A stretch of 43,218 nucleotides of DNA from Chelatococcus sp. Its GTDB lineage: Bacteria; Pseudomonadota; Alphaproteobacteria; Rhizobiales; Beijerinckiaceae. Under the pieces are notes generated by a model. It searched no databases, was not told where the DNA came from, and was given only the letters and a program-made list of their open reading frames with translations. Positions 11,074 to 19,057 of the stretch are shown piece after piece. The stretch covers positions 1 to 43,218 of the forward strand of contig QFQY01000042.1 in the NCBI GenBank assembly GCA_003248805.1, read 5' to 3'. The position numbers and the translations under genes are program-made. Each line of letters starts with the position of its first letter. Position 1 is the first letter of the stretch.

Positions 11074-12255
11074 TCAGGCCACCGCCGCGCCCAGCGCCGC
11101 GACCGCCGCCGCGACGCCGCCGGCGCCGTGGGGGATCGCCTTCGCCTGCAGCGCCATCTCGACCGTGCCGAGCACGCCGAGCAGGGTCGCCGCGCTGAAA
11201 TGGCCCATATGGGCGATGCGGAAGGCCTTGCCGGCATAGTCGCCGATGCCGAGCCCGAGCGAGACGCCGCCGACATCGCGGGCGAAATCGGTGAGGGTCG
11301 CGGGGTCGAAGCCGGTGGCGAGGATCGTCGTCACCGACGGCGCGCGCTGCTCCGGCACCGGCACGCTGAAGCCGAGCGCCTGGCCCTCGGCCCAGACCTC
11401 GACGGCGGCATGGGTGGCGCGGGCGAGCACGGCATGGCGCTGCCAGATCGCCTCCAGCCCCTCCTCGAAGATCATGTCGAGCGCGGCGCGCTGCCCGAAG
11501 AGCAGATGCTCCGGCGCGGTGCCGCAATGCTTCATATAGGCGAGCACGTTCATGCGGCCCGTCCAGTCCCAATAGCCGGTGCGCATGTCGGCCTTCGCAT
11601 GGGCGGCGAGGGCTTTTGCATTGGCGGCGACGAAGGCGAGTCCGGGCGAGGACATCAGCCCCTTCTGCGAGGCCGACATCGCCACGTCGATGCCCCAGGC
11701 GTCCATCTCGAAGGGCATGCAGCCGACCGAGGCGACGCCGTCGACCATGTAGAGGGCAGGGTGGCCGGCCGCGTCGATGGCCCGGCGGATGGCGGGAATG
11801 TCGTTGACGACGCCCGAGGCGGTGTCGATCTGCACCACCATCACGGCCTTGATCTCGTGGGCCGTATCGGCACGCAACCGCGCCTCGACGGCGGCGGGAT
11901 CGACCGCCTGGCGCCAGGTGCCGGCCAGCACCTCGACATCGGCGCCCATGAACCGGGCCATCTCGCCCCAGCCCACGGCGAAGCGCCCGCTCGACAGCAC
12001 CAGCACCTTGTCGCCGCGCGAGAGCACGTTGGTGAACGCCGCCTCCCAGCCGCCATGGCCGTTGGCGGCGTAGACGAAGGTTTCGCCGCTCGTGCGGAAG
12101 ACGCGCTTCAGATCCGCCAGGATCGACTCGGTGAGATCGACGATGGAGGCGGAGCTCAGCTCCTCGGCGGGACGCATCATCGCTTGCAGGACGCGGTCGG
12201 GGATGTTGGTCGGTCCCGGCATGGCGAGGAGAGGCCGGCCGCTGGCCAGAGTCAT
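11074..12255 (-). CDS. Class V aminotransferase (serine/alanine-glyoxylate aminotransferase-like)
   Basis: A 393-residue PLP enzyme. The N-terminal MPGPTNIPDRVLQAM motif is characteristic of the serine-glyoxylate/alanine-glyoxylate aminotransferase branch. The PLP-binding lysine is in SASQKGLMSSPG, preceded by the cofactor-binding aspartate in MVDGVASVGCMPFEMD. The C-terminal part has FRIAHMGHFS, also typical. In relatives such enzymes move amino groups to glyoxylate in serine or C1 metabolism; the adjacent genes give no further help. The ATG at 12255 is the natural start. An alternative call is a pyridoxamine-pyruvate-type aminotransferase of the same fold. Confidence 0.9.
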   Translation of the reverse strand: MTLASGRPLLAMPGPTNIPDRVLQAMMRPAEELSSASIVDLTESILADLKRVFRTSGETFVYAANGHGGWEAAFTNVLSRGDKVLVLSSGRFAVGWGEMARFMGADVEVLAGTWRQAVDPAAVEARLRADTAHEIKAVMVVQIDTASGVVNDIPAIRRAIDAAGHPALYMVDGVASVGCMPFEMDAWGIDVAMSASQKGLMSSPGLAFVAANAKALAAHAKADMRTGYWDWTGRMNVLAYMKHCGTAPEHLLFGQRAALDMIFEEGLEAIWQRHAVLARATHAAVEVWAEGQALGFSVPVPEQRAPSVTTILATGFDPATLTDFARDVGGVSLGLGIGDYAGKAFRIAHMGHFSAATLLGVLGTVEMALQAKAIPHGAGGVAAAVAALGAAVA

Positions 12256-12394
12256 GGTCTATGGTCCTTGCTGACGGGAATTGTCGCTCGCAGCAGCCAT
12301 TCCGACATATCGTCGCCGCGCGCAACCGGCTGCGCAGAAAAGTCCCGCACGGCCGCCATGCATCCTGCCGCGGGAGGCGAGGGAGAGACGCGCC

Positions 12395-12952
12395 ATGGAC
12401 ATGCTGCTGCCCTACCGGGCGATGGCCTACAACAACGCCTGGGCGAACCACCGCCTGCTCACGGCCTGCGCGGGTCTTTCGCAGGGGGATTTCGTCGCGC
12501 CGCGCACCGGCTTCTTCCCCAGCATCCGGGCGACGCTGAACCACATCCTCGTCATCGACTGGTTCTATGTCGACGCGATGGAGGGCGGGCGGCTCGGCCC
12601 CGATGCCTGGGCCGACCGGGAGCCGTGTCCCGACGTGGCGAGCCTGAAGCAGGCGCAGGGCGCCGTCGACCGGCGGCTGATCGCCGTCGTCGAGCAGGCC
12701 GGCCCGGAGGGTCTTTCGCGGATCGTCGAGGTGGACCGGCGCGTGCGCGTCCAGTGCGAGCGGCTGGACCGGCTGCTGCTGCACCTGTTCCAGCACCAGA
12801 TCCACCATCGCGGCCAGGCGCATGCCATGCTGAGCGGCACCCCGGTGAGGCCGCCGCAGCTCGACGAGTTCTTCTCCGTCGAAGAGGCGCCGCTGCGGGC
12901 GCGGGAGTTCGCCGAACTGGGCTGGAGCGAGGATCAGGTCTGGCACGGATGA
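12395..12952 (+). CDS. DinB-family protein (DinB/YfiT-like four-helix metal-binding fold)
   Basis: A 185-residue protein. Start ATG 12395 is preceded by GGGAGGCGAGGGAGAG. The three-histidine metal site of DinB proteins is visible as NHILVIDWFY near residue 50 and HQIHHRGQAHAML near residue 135. Members bind a metal in a four-helix bundle; some are thiol-dependent transferases and many have no known role. It is divergent from the aminotransferase, with 139 bp between starts. Nothing ties it to the SOS response despite the family name, and no LexA box was seen upstream. Confidence 0.88.
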   Translation: MDMLLPYRAMAYNNAWANHRLLTACAGLSQGDFVAPRTGFFPSIRATLNHILVIDWFYVDAMEGGRLGPDAWADREPCPDVASLKQAQGAVDRRLIAVVEQAGPEGLSRIVEVDRRVRVQCERLDRLLLHLFQHQIHHRGQAHAMLSGTPVRPPQLDEFFSVEEAPLRAREFAELGWSEDQVWHG

Positions 12953-13086
12953 TCGCAGGCGCGGCGAGGACCGGGCTCGACAGCGGCTGACGGCGCCACT
13001 ATCGCTGAGGCGTGACCGGGGGCAGGGGACTGCCCGCGCCGCGTATCGGGAAGGACCCGCGCCGCCGGGACCGGAATGGAGACATC

Positions 13087-13671
13087 ATGACCACCATCGC
13101 TCTCGGAGCGGGCTTCAGCCCGCTGAACCCGCAGGCCCGCTCGCTGCGCTGGCAGATCGCCGCCGTGCTGATCGGCACGGCGCTGCTCGCCTTCTCGTCG
13201 CGGATCACGGTGCCGATGCTGCCGGTGCCGATGACGATGCAGACCTTCGCGGTCACGCTGATCGGCGCGCTCTATGGCTGGCGCCTCGGCGCGATCACGG
13301 TGCTGGCGTGGCTGGCGGAGGGAGCGATGGGGCTGCCCGTCCTCGCCAATGGCGCGGGCGGACTCGCCCCGTTCTTCGGGCCGACCGCGGGCTATCTCGT
13401 CGCCTTCGTGGCGGCCGCCGCGCTGTGCGGCCTCCTGGCCGAGCGTGGCTGGAACGGCCGCAGCCTGCCGCTCGCCTTCGCGGCGATGCTGATCGGCAAC
13501 CTCGTCTGCCTCGTCGGCGGCGGACTCTGGCTCACCTGGCTCATCGGCGCGCAGAAGGCGCTGGCGGTCGGCGTGCTGCCCTTCGTGCCGGGCGCGGTGC
13601 TGAAGTCGGCGCTGGCGGCGTCGCTGCTGGCGCTCTGGGCCCGGCGCGGGGCGACCCGCTCGGGCGCCTGA
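13087..13671 (+). CDS. bioY: BioY-family biotin transporter S component
   Basis: A 194-residue integral membrane protein with about six hydrophobic segments. BioY features are the N-terminal FSSRITVPMLPVPMTMQTFAV stretch (core VPMLPVPMTMQTF) and the loop GLPVLANGAGGLAPFFGPTAGYL (core GAGGLAPFFGPTAGYL). BioY captures biotin in the inner membrane, alone or with an energy-coupling module. No bioM or bioN genes are adjacent, a common situation in alphaproteobacteria. The start at 13087 is preceded by GGAATGGAG. I looked upstream for the BioR operator form TTATCTATAA and did not see it. Confidence 0.92.
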   Translation: MTTIALGAGFSPLNPQARSLRWQIAAVLIGTALLAFSSRITVPMLPVPMTMQTFAVTLIGALYGWRLGAITVLAWLAEGAMGLPVLANGAGGLAPFFGPTAGYLVAFVAAAALCGLLAERGWNGRSLPLAFAAMLIGNLVCLVGGGLWLTWLIGAQKALAVGVLPFVPGAVLKSALAASLLALWARRGATRSGA

Positions 13672-13679
13672 TCCGGCTG

Positions 13680-13734
13680 GCGACGCTCGGCGTCGGCAGG
13701 AGAGTCGTCGCGGCAGATCGCGACGCTCGGCGTC
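13680..13734. repeat. Two 15-bp direct repeats, each a small hairpin, after bioY
   Basis: GCGACGCTCGGCGTC occurs at 13680-13694 and again at 13720-13734. Each copy contains GACGC-TCG-GCGTC, a perfect 5-bp hairpin. They lie in the convergent gap between bioY and the cupin gene, the second overlapping the cupin stop. They may serve as weak bidirectional termination structures. Confidence 0.5.
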
Positions 13735-14239
13735 AGGCGGCGAGGCCGCCCGGCGCCGCAACCGCTCCGCGCAGTCTGTTGCGCAGGCGATAGGCCAGCG
13801 CGACCGGGGCCGGGAAGCGCTTGCGGCAGAAGGCGATCTTGCGGACGTAGGAGTCGATCCGCCAGGTCGCCCAGGTGCCGCCGGCGAAATAGCCGATCTC
13901 ACCGGCGCGCAGCGTGCGCTGCGTGCCGTCCTGCGCGGTGACGTGAACCTCGCCTTCGAGGATGATGACGGTCTCGTCCCAGTCGAAGAACCAGCGGAAC
14001 TCGCCGGCCGTGCAGTCCCAGACCGCGGTGCTCGCCATCTCGTCGCCGCTGCGCGAATGCAGGGAGACGCGGGCCACGGGCTCGCCCGCGATGATCCATG
14101 AGGGCTCGATCGGCGCATCCGCCATTTCGAGATCGTCCGGCGCGCCCGCCACGAGCGGCGCCTGCGGCAACGGGGCGATGCTCGGCATCTGCCGGAACAT
14201 CATCGCCGCGGCGGTCGCAATCATCATCTTCAAGGCCAT
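13733..14239 (-). CDS. Cupin domain protein (Cupin_3/DUF861-like)
   Basis: A 168-residue protein. The ATG at 14239 has GGAGGAG about 8 nt upstream, so the longer frame to 14311 is not used. After an N-terminal methionine-rich hydrophobic stretch and a Pro-rich spacer comes a single cupin barrel (about 75-140) with GEFRWFFDWDETVIILEGEVHV and then LRAGEIGYFAGGTWATWRID (cores WDETVIILEGEV, GEIGYFAGGTWATW). This pattern fits the Cupin_3 family, which includes ureidoglycine aminohydrolase-type and ethanolamine-utilisation cupins. The usual metal-binding histidines are not obvious, so catalysis is uncertain. It is a monocistronic gene. Confidence 0.8.
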   Translation of the reverse strand: MALKMMIATAAAMMFRQMPSIAPLPQAPLVAGAPDDLEMADAPIEPSWIIAGEPVARVSLHSRSGDEMASTAVWDCTAGEFRWFFDWDETVIILEGEVHVTAQDGTQRTLRAGEIGYFAGGTWATWRIDSYVRKIAFCRKRFPAPVALAYRLRNRLRGAVAAPGGLAA

Positions 14240-14400
14240 CGCCGAACTCCTCCCTCGCCGATAGCGGATAGAGGACAACGGCAAAGACCGACTTTCGACG
14301 ATGCCGCGCATTCTAGCAAAAATGCCGATTTCTGTCGTAGCGTCAGCTCGGACGCGGTCTTAGCCGATGGGACATTCCCGCAGATGGTGGAAGCGGGCGC

Positions 14401-15909
14401 TCAGCCCAGCATCGAGCCCGTCTCGATGAAGCGCTGGTGCCAGGACAGTGCCTCGCCCGGAAGGCTCGGCGACTGCCGGCCATAGGAACCGGCGAGGGCG
14501 CGCTGGAAATAGTCCTCCAGCATCGGCCGGTAGGTGGGGTGGGCGCAGTTGGCGATGATGACCTTCGCCCGCTGCTTCGGGCTCAGGCCCCTGAGATCGG
14601 CGAGGCCCTGCTCGGTGACGATGACCTGCACGTCCTGCGTGATGTGGTCGACATGGCTCGCCTGCGGAACGATGGCCGAGATCGTTCCCTTCTTCGCCGT
14701 CGACGGTGTCATGAAGATCGAGATGAAGGCGTTGCGGGCGAAGTCGCCCGAGCCGCCGATGCCGTTCTGGATGTAGGAGCCCATGATGTGGGTCGAGTTG
14801 ACGTTGCCGTAGAGGTCGGCCTCGATCAGCCCGTTCATGGCGATGCAGCCGAGGCGGCGCACCAGCTCGGGGTGGTTGCTGATCTCCTGCGGGCGCAGGA
14901 TCATCCGGTCGCGATAGCGCGCCATGTTCGCATTGAGCTTCTCCGCCGCCTGGGGGCTGACCGAGAAGGCCGTCGCGGAGGCGAGGTCGAGCTTGCCGGC
15001 GTCGATCAGGTCGATCATGCCGTCCTGGATCACCTCCGTGTAGGAGGTCATGCCCTCGAAAGGCGCGTCCAGAAGCCCCGACAGCACGGCGTTGGTGATG
15101 TTGCCGACGCCGGACTGCAGCGGCAGAAGCGACGGCGGAAGCCGCCCCTTCGCGACCTCGTGGCGCAGGAACTCGATCAGGTGGCCGGCGATGGCGCCGG
15201 CGGTGGCGTCCGGCGCGGCATAGGGCAGGTTGCGGTCCGGCGAATCCGTCTCGACGATGGCGACGATCTTGTCCGGGTCGCAGCGCAGATAGGTCTCGCC
15301 GATGCGATCCTGCGGCCTGACCAGCGGGATCGGCACGCGGTTCGGCGGCAGGGCGGTGCCGTAATAGATGTCGTGCATGCCCTCGAGCTCGGGGCTCTGC
15401 CAGCGGTTGACCTCGAGGATCACCGTCTCGGCCCGGTCGAGCCAGGTCTTGTTGTTGCCGATCGAGGAGGAGGGGATCAGCGAGCCGTCGGGGCGGATGC
15501 CCGTCACCTCGATCACCGCCACGTCGAGCGGGCCGAGGAAGCCCTGCCAGGCCATCGGCGCGACCTGCGAGAGGTGCATGTCGAAATAGTCCATCCGGCC
15601 GCTGTTGATCTTCTCGCGGGCGATGGGATCGGAATTGTAGGGCAGACGGAACTCGATGCCGTCGGCCTTGGCCAGCGCGCCGTCGAGCTCCGGGCCGGTC
15701 GAGGCGCCGGTCCAGACGCGGACGCGGAACGGGTCGCCGGCCGCGTGCGCGGCCTCGATGCGCTCGGCCAGCGCCAGCGGGACCGCCTTCGGATAGCCCG
15801 AGCCGGTGAAACCGGAGAGACCCAGCGTCTGGCCCGAGCGGATCAGCCCCGCGGCATCGGCCGCGCTCATGACCTTGGCGCGCAGCGCGGCATTGGCAAT
15901 TCGTGTCAT
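14401..15909 (-). CDS. Acetyl-CoA hydrolase/succinyl-CoA:acetate CoA-transferase family
   Basis: A 502-residue cytosolic enzyme of the Cat1/AarC branch of class I CoA-transferases. Seen are LSGFTGSGYPKAVP near residue 30, the oxyanion-type glycine motif QSGVGNITNAV, the probable catalytic glutamate in SYTEVIQDGM near 290, and the C-terminal GIGGSGDFARNA and VTEQGLADLRGLSPKQRA signatures. These enzymes exchange CoA between succinyl-CoA and acetate, or hydrolyse acetyl-CoA, and so connect acetate to the TCA cycle. The ATG at 15909 is followed by a standard N-terminus. It is divergent from ssb. Hydrolase versus transferase activity cannot be settled by reading. Confidence 0.93.
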   Translation of the reverse strand: MTRIANAALRAKVMSAADAAGLIRSGQTLGLSGFTGSGYPKAVPLALAERIEAAHAAGDPFRVRVWTGASTGPELDGALAKADGIEFRLPYNSDPIAREKINSGRMDYFDMHLSQVAPMAWQGFLGPLDVAVIEVTGIRPDGSLIPSSSIGNNKTWLDRAETVILEVNRWQSPELEGMHDIYYGTALPPNRVPIPLVRPQDRIGETYLRCDPDKIVAIVETDSPDRNLPYAAPDATAGAIAGHLIEFLRHEVAKGRLPPSLLPLQSGVGNITNAVLSGLLDAPFEGMTSYTEVIQDGMIDLIDAGKLDLASATAFSVSPQAAEKLNANMARYRDRMILRPQEISNHPELVRRLGCIAMNGLIEADLYGNVNSTHIMGSYIQNGIGGSGDFARNAFISIFMTPSTAKKGTISAIVPQASHVDHITQDVQVIVTEQGLADLRGLSPKQRAKVIIANCAHPTYRPMLEDYFQRALAGSYGRQSPSLPGEALSWHQRFIETGSMLG

Positions 15910-16077
15910 CGGCGTGGCCTGTCCCGTTTGCGGGCGTTACACGCGCCGATGCTGCATTGCGTCAAGCCATCCGAGTCTAAAGTTCAATCGTTCCGGTCCG
16001 GGGTTCGGGCGTGGGACGGTGGGGCCACGGCGGTTTCGCCAACTCCCGAAATCCGGGGACAACTCGCGGAAAGGCTC

Positions 16078-16106
16078 TTGAACAAAACGGGAACATCGTT
16101 GATAGT
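16078..16106 (+). promoter_or_regulatory. Probable ssb promoter
   Basis: TTGAAC (16078-16083) and GATAGT (16101-16106) are separated by 17 bp, in the right place for ssb and overlapped by the LexA box. The -10 matches TATAAT at four positions. Confidence 0.55.
16080..16094 (+). promoter_or_regulatory. LexA (SOS) box upstream of ssb
   Basis: GAACAAAACGGGAAC is an exact match to GAAC-N7-GAAC, the direct-repeat LexA operator of many alphaproteobacteria. It lies 91 bp before the ssb ATG and overlaps the -35 element TTGAAC, so LexA binding would block transcription. The match to the consensus is seen directly; regulation follows from the known operator. Confidence 0.8.
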
Positions 16107-16184
16107 CAGGGCGTGGACCGCTAGGGTCCGTGACCGGCCCGTCGAGGCCGGCGGTGTATGAAGTGCGCAGGAAGGGAAGCCGTC

Positions 16185-16727
16185 ATGGCTGGCAGCGTCA
16201 ACAAGGTCATTCTGGTCGGCAATCTCGGGCGCGATCCCGAAGTGCGCCGTCTCGGCTCGGGCGAGCCGGTCGTCAATCTGCGCATCGCCACCTCGGAAAC
16301 CTGGCGCGACAAGGCCTCCGGCGAGCGCAAGGAGCGCACCGAGTGGCACTCCGTCGTGATCTTCAACGAGAACCTCGCCAAGGTCGCGGAGCAGTATCTG
16401 CGCAAGGGCTCGAAGGTCTATATCGAGGGCCAGCTCCAGACCCGGAAATGGCAGGACCAGCAGGGCGTAGAGAAATACACGACCGAAATCGTGCTGCAGC
16501 GCTTCCGCGGCGAGCTGACGATCCTAGACAGCCGGGGGCAGGGCGGTTCCGACGAGTATGGCGAGGCCGGCGGCGGCGGTGCGGGCTATGGGGACGATCG
16601 CTCCGGCGGCAGCTCCTTCGGCCGCTCCTCGCCGATGGGCGGCGGCAGCGCTCCGCGCCAGCCTGCGATGGCCGGCGGCGGCGGCCGCTCCTCCTCCTCG
16701 CATCTCGACGACGATATTCCGTTCTAG
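16185..16727 (+). CDS. ssb: Single-stranded DNA-binding protein
   Basis: A 180-residue SSB that coats single-stranded DNA during replication, recombination and repair. The OB-fold starts MAGSVNKVILVGNLGRDPEVR and covers about 1-112, including the ssDNA-contact stretch TEWHSVVIFNENLAKVAEQYL. A Gly/Ser-rich disordered linker follows, and the C-terminus ends in DDDIPF, the acidic tip that recruits repair enzymes. I chose the ATG at 16185 with the GGAAGGGAAG ribosome site; an ATG at 16158 lacks one. A LexA box covers the promoter and a strong terminator follows. In many relatives ssb is next to uvrA; here they are about 11.7 kb apart. Confidence 0.97.
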   Translation: MAGSVNKVILVGNLGRDPEVRRLGSGEPVVNLRIATSETWRDKASGERKERTEWHSVVIFNENLAKVAEQYLRKGSKVYIEGQLQTRKWQDQQGVEKYTTEIVLQRFRGELTILDSRGQGGSDEYGEAGGGGAGYGDDRSGGSSFGRSSPMGGGSAPRQPAMAGGGGRSSSSHLDDDIPF

Positions 16728-16778
16728 GACTGGCAGCGGGGCGGGCGGCCCCGCCGGCGGGTTGTCGATGAAATTGAG

Positions 16779-16803
16779 ATGGCCGCGTCACAGCGGCCAT
16801 TTT
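16779..16803 (+). terminator. Rho-independent terminator after ssb
   Basis: ATGGCCGC, a 6-nt loop and GCGGCCAT form a perfect 8-bp stem that runs into TTTT. It lies 51 bp after the ssb stop. This is the clearest intrinsic terminator in the window. Confidence 0.8.
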
Positions 16804-16930
16804 GCCGTCGAGCGCACGGAATGGGGCGAGTTTTGCAGTCGATGCGGCCAAAGATCGCGACAAGCGAGACCGATTCTCGTGGCTGTCACGGTCCTTTACC
16901 GAGGTCCGGTTAAAGAGCGGAATCGGCGCC

Positions 16931-17296
16931 CTATGCGAGGCTCGTCATCATTTCGATAACCTCCGGCAGTGCCCCTTTTACCGGGACGTAGTGGTTCTTG
17001 TAGTTGATCTGGCAAACGTCCTTCACTTGCGGATGAGGGACGATGCTGACCCAGCCCATGCGGTTGGCCAAGGTCTTCCCCGGATCGATGCTTGCGCGGT
17101 CGAACTTCGCAAAATGGTCTCCGACCAGGTGCTCGATCTGGCTGAGACTCTCGGTCGCCTCGATGCTCGCGCCACCCGCGGCGTCGATCAAAAGACGGGA
17201 GCCTTTCTTGCCGGTGCCCGGTATCACACAGTAGATCATGTCCGTATTGACTGAAATCTCGCCGTAGGGAGGCACGGTCACCTGGATGATGGGCAT
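16931..17296 (-). CDS. Small protein resembling a stand-alone LytTR DNA-binding domain
   Basis: A 121-residue protein with a clear ribosome site (AAAGGAGAG 7 nt before the ATG at 17296). No signal peptide or membrane segment is seen. The order of motifs fits a LytTR domain: an early DMIYCV strand, a turn leading to ATESLSQIEHLV, then FAKFDRASIDPGKTLANRM, and finally INYKNHYVPVKGALPEVIEMM. LytTR proteins have the parallel D-I-xYI, L-x-x-LE-x-xL, F-x-R-x-HRS-x-IVN and G-x-x-x-PVS-x-x-Y elements. The middle element is imperfect (DRASIDP in place of HRSYIVN), so this is a moderate call. If right, it would be a one-domain transcription factor without a receiver domain. The gene is less GC-rich than its neighbours and divergent from the DedA gene. 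Confidence 0.45.
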   Translation of the reverse strand: MPIIQVTVPPYGEISVNTDMIYCVIPGTGKKGSRLLIDAAGGASIEATESLSQIEHLVGDHFAKFDRASIDPGKTLANRMGWVSIVPHPQVKDVCQINYKNHYVPVKGALPEVIEMMTSLA

Positions 17297-17503
17297 CGTT
17301 GCTCTCCTTTTTGCATTCCCATTCGTCATGCACTCATTGCGTGTAATCTAGGGTACGATGTGCGGACCGGCAAGCGTTGCGATCAGGTCCGGCGTCGCGG
17401 GAACGGTCCGGCATCCTCGCCGCGCGGGGGGCATGTCATCCGAACCGTTTCCGTCGCTCACGTGCCATCTCTCCCGTGCCATGAACCGCGAGGCCTTCCG
17501 ATC

Positions 17504-18016
17504 TTGAGCTTCATCGAGCCCTATCTGGCGGCCTATGGCGTCGCCGCGCTGTTCGTCGTGATCTATCTGGAATCGCTCGGAGCGCCGGTGCCGGGAGAGA
17601 CCGCGATCATAGCGGCCTCGGCGCTGGCCGCCGAAGGGCAGTTCGACCTGCCCCATGCGCTCGTCGCGATCTTCTGCGGTGCCGTTCTCGGCGACAGCAC
17701 GGGCTATGCGATCGGCCGATTCGGCGGCCATCGCCTGCTCAGCCGCTACGGGCCGAAGTTCAGGCTGACGCCCGAGCGGCTGGACAAGCTGGAGGAGCTC
17801 TTCAGACGGCGCGGCATCTACATCGTCACGACCGCGCGCTTCGTGGTGATCCTGCGGCAGTTGAACGGGCTGGTCGCCGGCTCGGTCCGCATGCCGTGGC
17901 TGCATTTCCTGCCCGCCAATATCGTCGGGGCGGGGCTCTGGACGCTGGCCTGGGGCGTCGGCCCCTATGTCGCGATCCATGTCGTGCAGCCGCTTCTCCG
18001 GCAGTGGTGGGGCTGA
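17504..18016 (+). CDS. DedA-family membrane protein
   Basis: A membrane protein of about 170 residues from the DedA/SNARE-associated (VTT) family, whose members act as lipid flippases, for example for undecaprenyl phosphate. Seen are the family motif YLESLGAPVPGETAII near residue 20, then AIFCGAVLGDSTGYAIGRFGG, and the re-entrant-loop arginine motif in ARFVVILRQLNGLVAGSVRMPWLHFL (core ARFVVILRQLNGLVAG). The start is uncertain: no ATG precedes LSFIEPYL in a good position, and I use the TTG at 17504. The frame is open back to 17360. It is divergent from the LytTR-like gene. Confidence 0.85.
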   Translation: MSFIEPYLAAYGVAALFVVIYLESLGAPVPGETAIIAASALAAEGQFDLPHALVAIFCGAVLGDSTGYAIGRFGGHRLLSRYGPKFRLTPERLDKLEELFRRRGIYIVTTARFVVILRQLNGLVAGSVRMPWLHFLPANIVGAGLWTLAWGVGPYVAIHVVQPLLRQWWG

Positions 18017-18096
18017 CGCGCGAGCCGGCGCCCGCGCTCCCGGAGCCTTGACGCCGGTCGGGGCCAAGTCGCGGCGGGTGAGAAGAACCGTTATGT

Positions 18097-18125
18097 TTGC
18101 GTTCACTTTCAGAGAACAATATTCT
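18097..18125 (+). promoter_or_regulatory. Probable promoter of the glutamine amidotransferase gene
   Basis: TTGCGT (18097-18102) and TATTCT (18120-18125) are spaced 17 bp, starting 64 bp before the ATG at 18161. The -10 is overlapped by an inverted repeat. Confidence 0.5.
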
Positions 18126-18127
18126 CT
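18111..18127. promoter_or_regulatory. Palindrome over the -10, candidate operator
   Basis: AGAGAA-CAATA-TTCTCT is a perfect 6-bp inverted repeat with a 5-bp centre, placed over the -10 region. Such placement suits a dimeric repressor. The regulator is not known. Confidence 0.45.
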
Positions 18128-18160
18128 GCGCGCCCGTCCCCCGGCTTGTTCGAGGCCGCT

Positions 18161-18949
18161 ATGTGCCGATTTCTCGCCTATTCCGGAGCCCCGGTCTTTC
18201 TCGAGGACTTCGTCGCCTCGCCCTGTCATTCGCTGATCCACCAGTCGCTGCACGCGGCGGAGGCGAAGACCGGCACGAATGGCGACGGTTTCGGCGTCGG
18301 CTGGTATGGCGAGCGCCCGGAGCCCGGCCAGTATCGCGAGGTGCGGCCGGCCTGGTCGGACGAGAACCTGCTCTCGATCGCGAGGCAGGTCCGCTCCCAT
18401 CTCTTCTTCGCCCATGTCAGGGCCGCGACCGGCACGGCGACGACGCGGGCGAACTGCCATCCCTTCGTCCATGGCCGGCACATGTTCATGCATAACGGCC
18501 AGGTCGGCGGCTATCCGCTGATCCGCCGCCGGCTCGAGGCGCTGATTCCGGACGGGCTCTACGGACTGCGCGCCGGCACGACCGATTCCGAAGCGCTCTT
18601 CCTGCTGACGATGGCGCGCATCGACGCCGGCATGGCGGCGGGCGCGGCGCTGGCCTCGGCTCTCGGCGACACGCTGGCGCTGATGGCGGAAGCGGGCACG
18701 CAGGAGCCGCTGCGTTGCGCCGCCGCCCTCGCCGACGGCGAGACGATCCATGCGGTGCGCTGGTCCACCGACGCGAAGCCGCCGAGCCTCTATGTCTGCG
18801 AGCGCCCGGACAGCGTCGTCGTCGCCTCGGAGCCGGTCGATGCCGCGCGCGAATGCTGGCAGGCCTTGCCCTGCAACACGCTGGTGACGGTCCGGGCTGG
18901 AACCGTGACGCTCGCCCCCTTCGAGATCGGGCTGCGGCAGGCGGCGTGA
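18161..18949 (+). CDS. Class II glutamine amidotransferase (YafJ-like)
   Basis: A 262-residue Ntn-hydrolase-fold protein. The start ATG at 18161 makes cysteine residue 2 (MCRFLAYSG), which becomes the N-terminal nucleophile after methionine removal; the frame upstream to 18146 would block this, so the short start is required. Glutaminase motifs follow: NGDGFGVGWY, FAHVRAAT and HPFVHGRHMFMHNGQVGG. There is no synthase domain, as in YafJ/EgtC-type stand-alone amidotransferases. EgtC hydrolyses gamma-glutamyl intermediates in ergothioneine synthesis, but no other egt genes are near. The true substrate is unknown. A candidate operator overlaps its promoter. Confidence 0.9.
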   Translation: MCRFLAYSGAPVFLEDFVASPCHSLIHQSLHAAEAKTGTNGDGFGVGWYGERPEPGQYREVRPAWSDENLLSIARQVRSHLFFAHVRAATGTATTRANCHPFVHGRHMFMHNGQVGGYPLIRRRLEALIPDGLYGLRAGTTDSEALFLLTMARIDAGMAAGAALASALGDTLALMAEAGTQEPLRCAAALADGETIHAVRWSTDAKPPSLYVCERPDSVVVASEPVDAARECWQALPCNTLVTVRAGTVTLAPFEIGLRQAA

Positions 18950-19057
18950 TTTCGTCGGCGGCTTGTCATCGGCCCCGTTGCCATGACCTGAGGCTATGCC
19001 GGCTCCCCGCTATCCCGGCTTGCTCCGTCCGGCCGGTTTGAGGATGGTGGCGCCATC

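Noticed and set aside
11054..12946. Minus-strand 630-codon frame across the aminotransferase and DinB genes
   Set aside because: It spans two well-supported genes in wrong frames and has no recognisable domain.
12395..12952. SOS role for the DinB-family protein
   Set aside because: This DinB is the metal-binding DinB/YfiT fold, not DNA polymerase IV, and no LexA box lies upstream.
12953..13086. BioR operator or riboswitch upstream of bioY
   Set aside because: No TTATCTATAA-like site was found, and the GGCAG/CTGCC hairpin does not fit a riboswitch class I can name.
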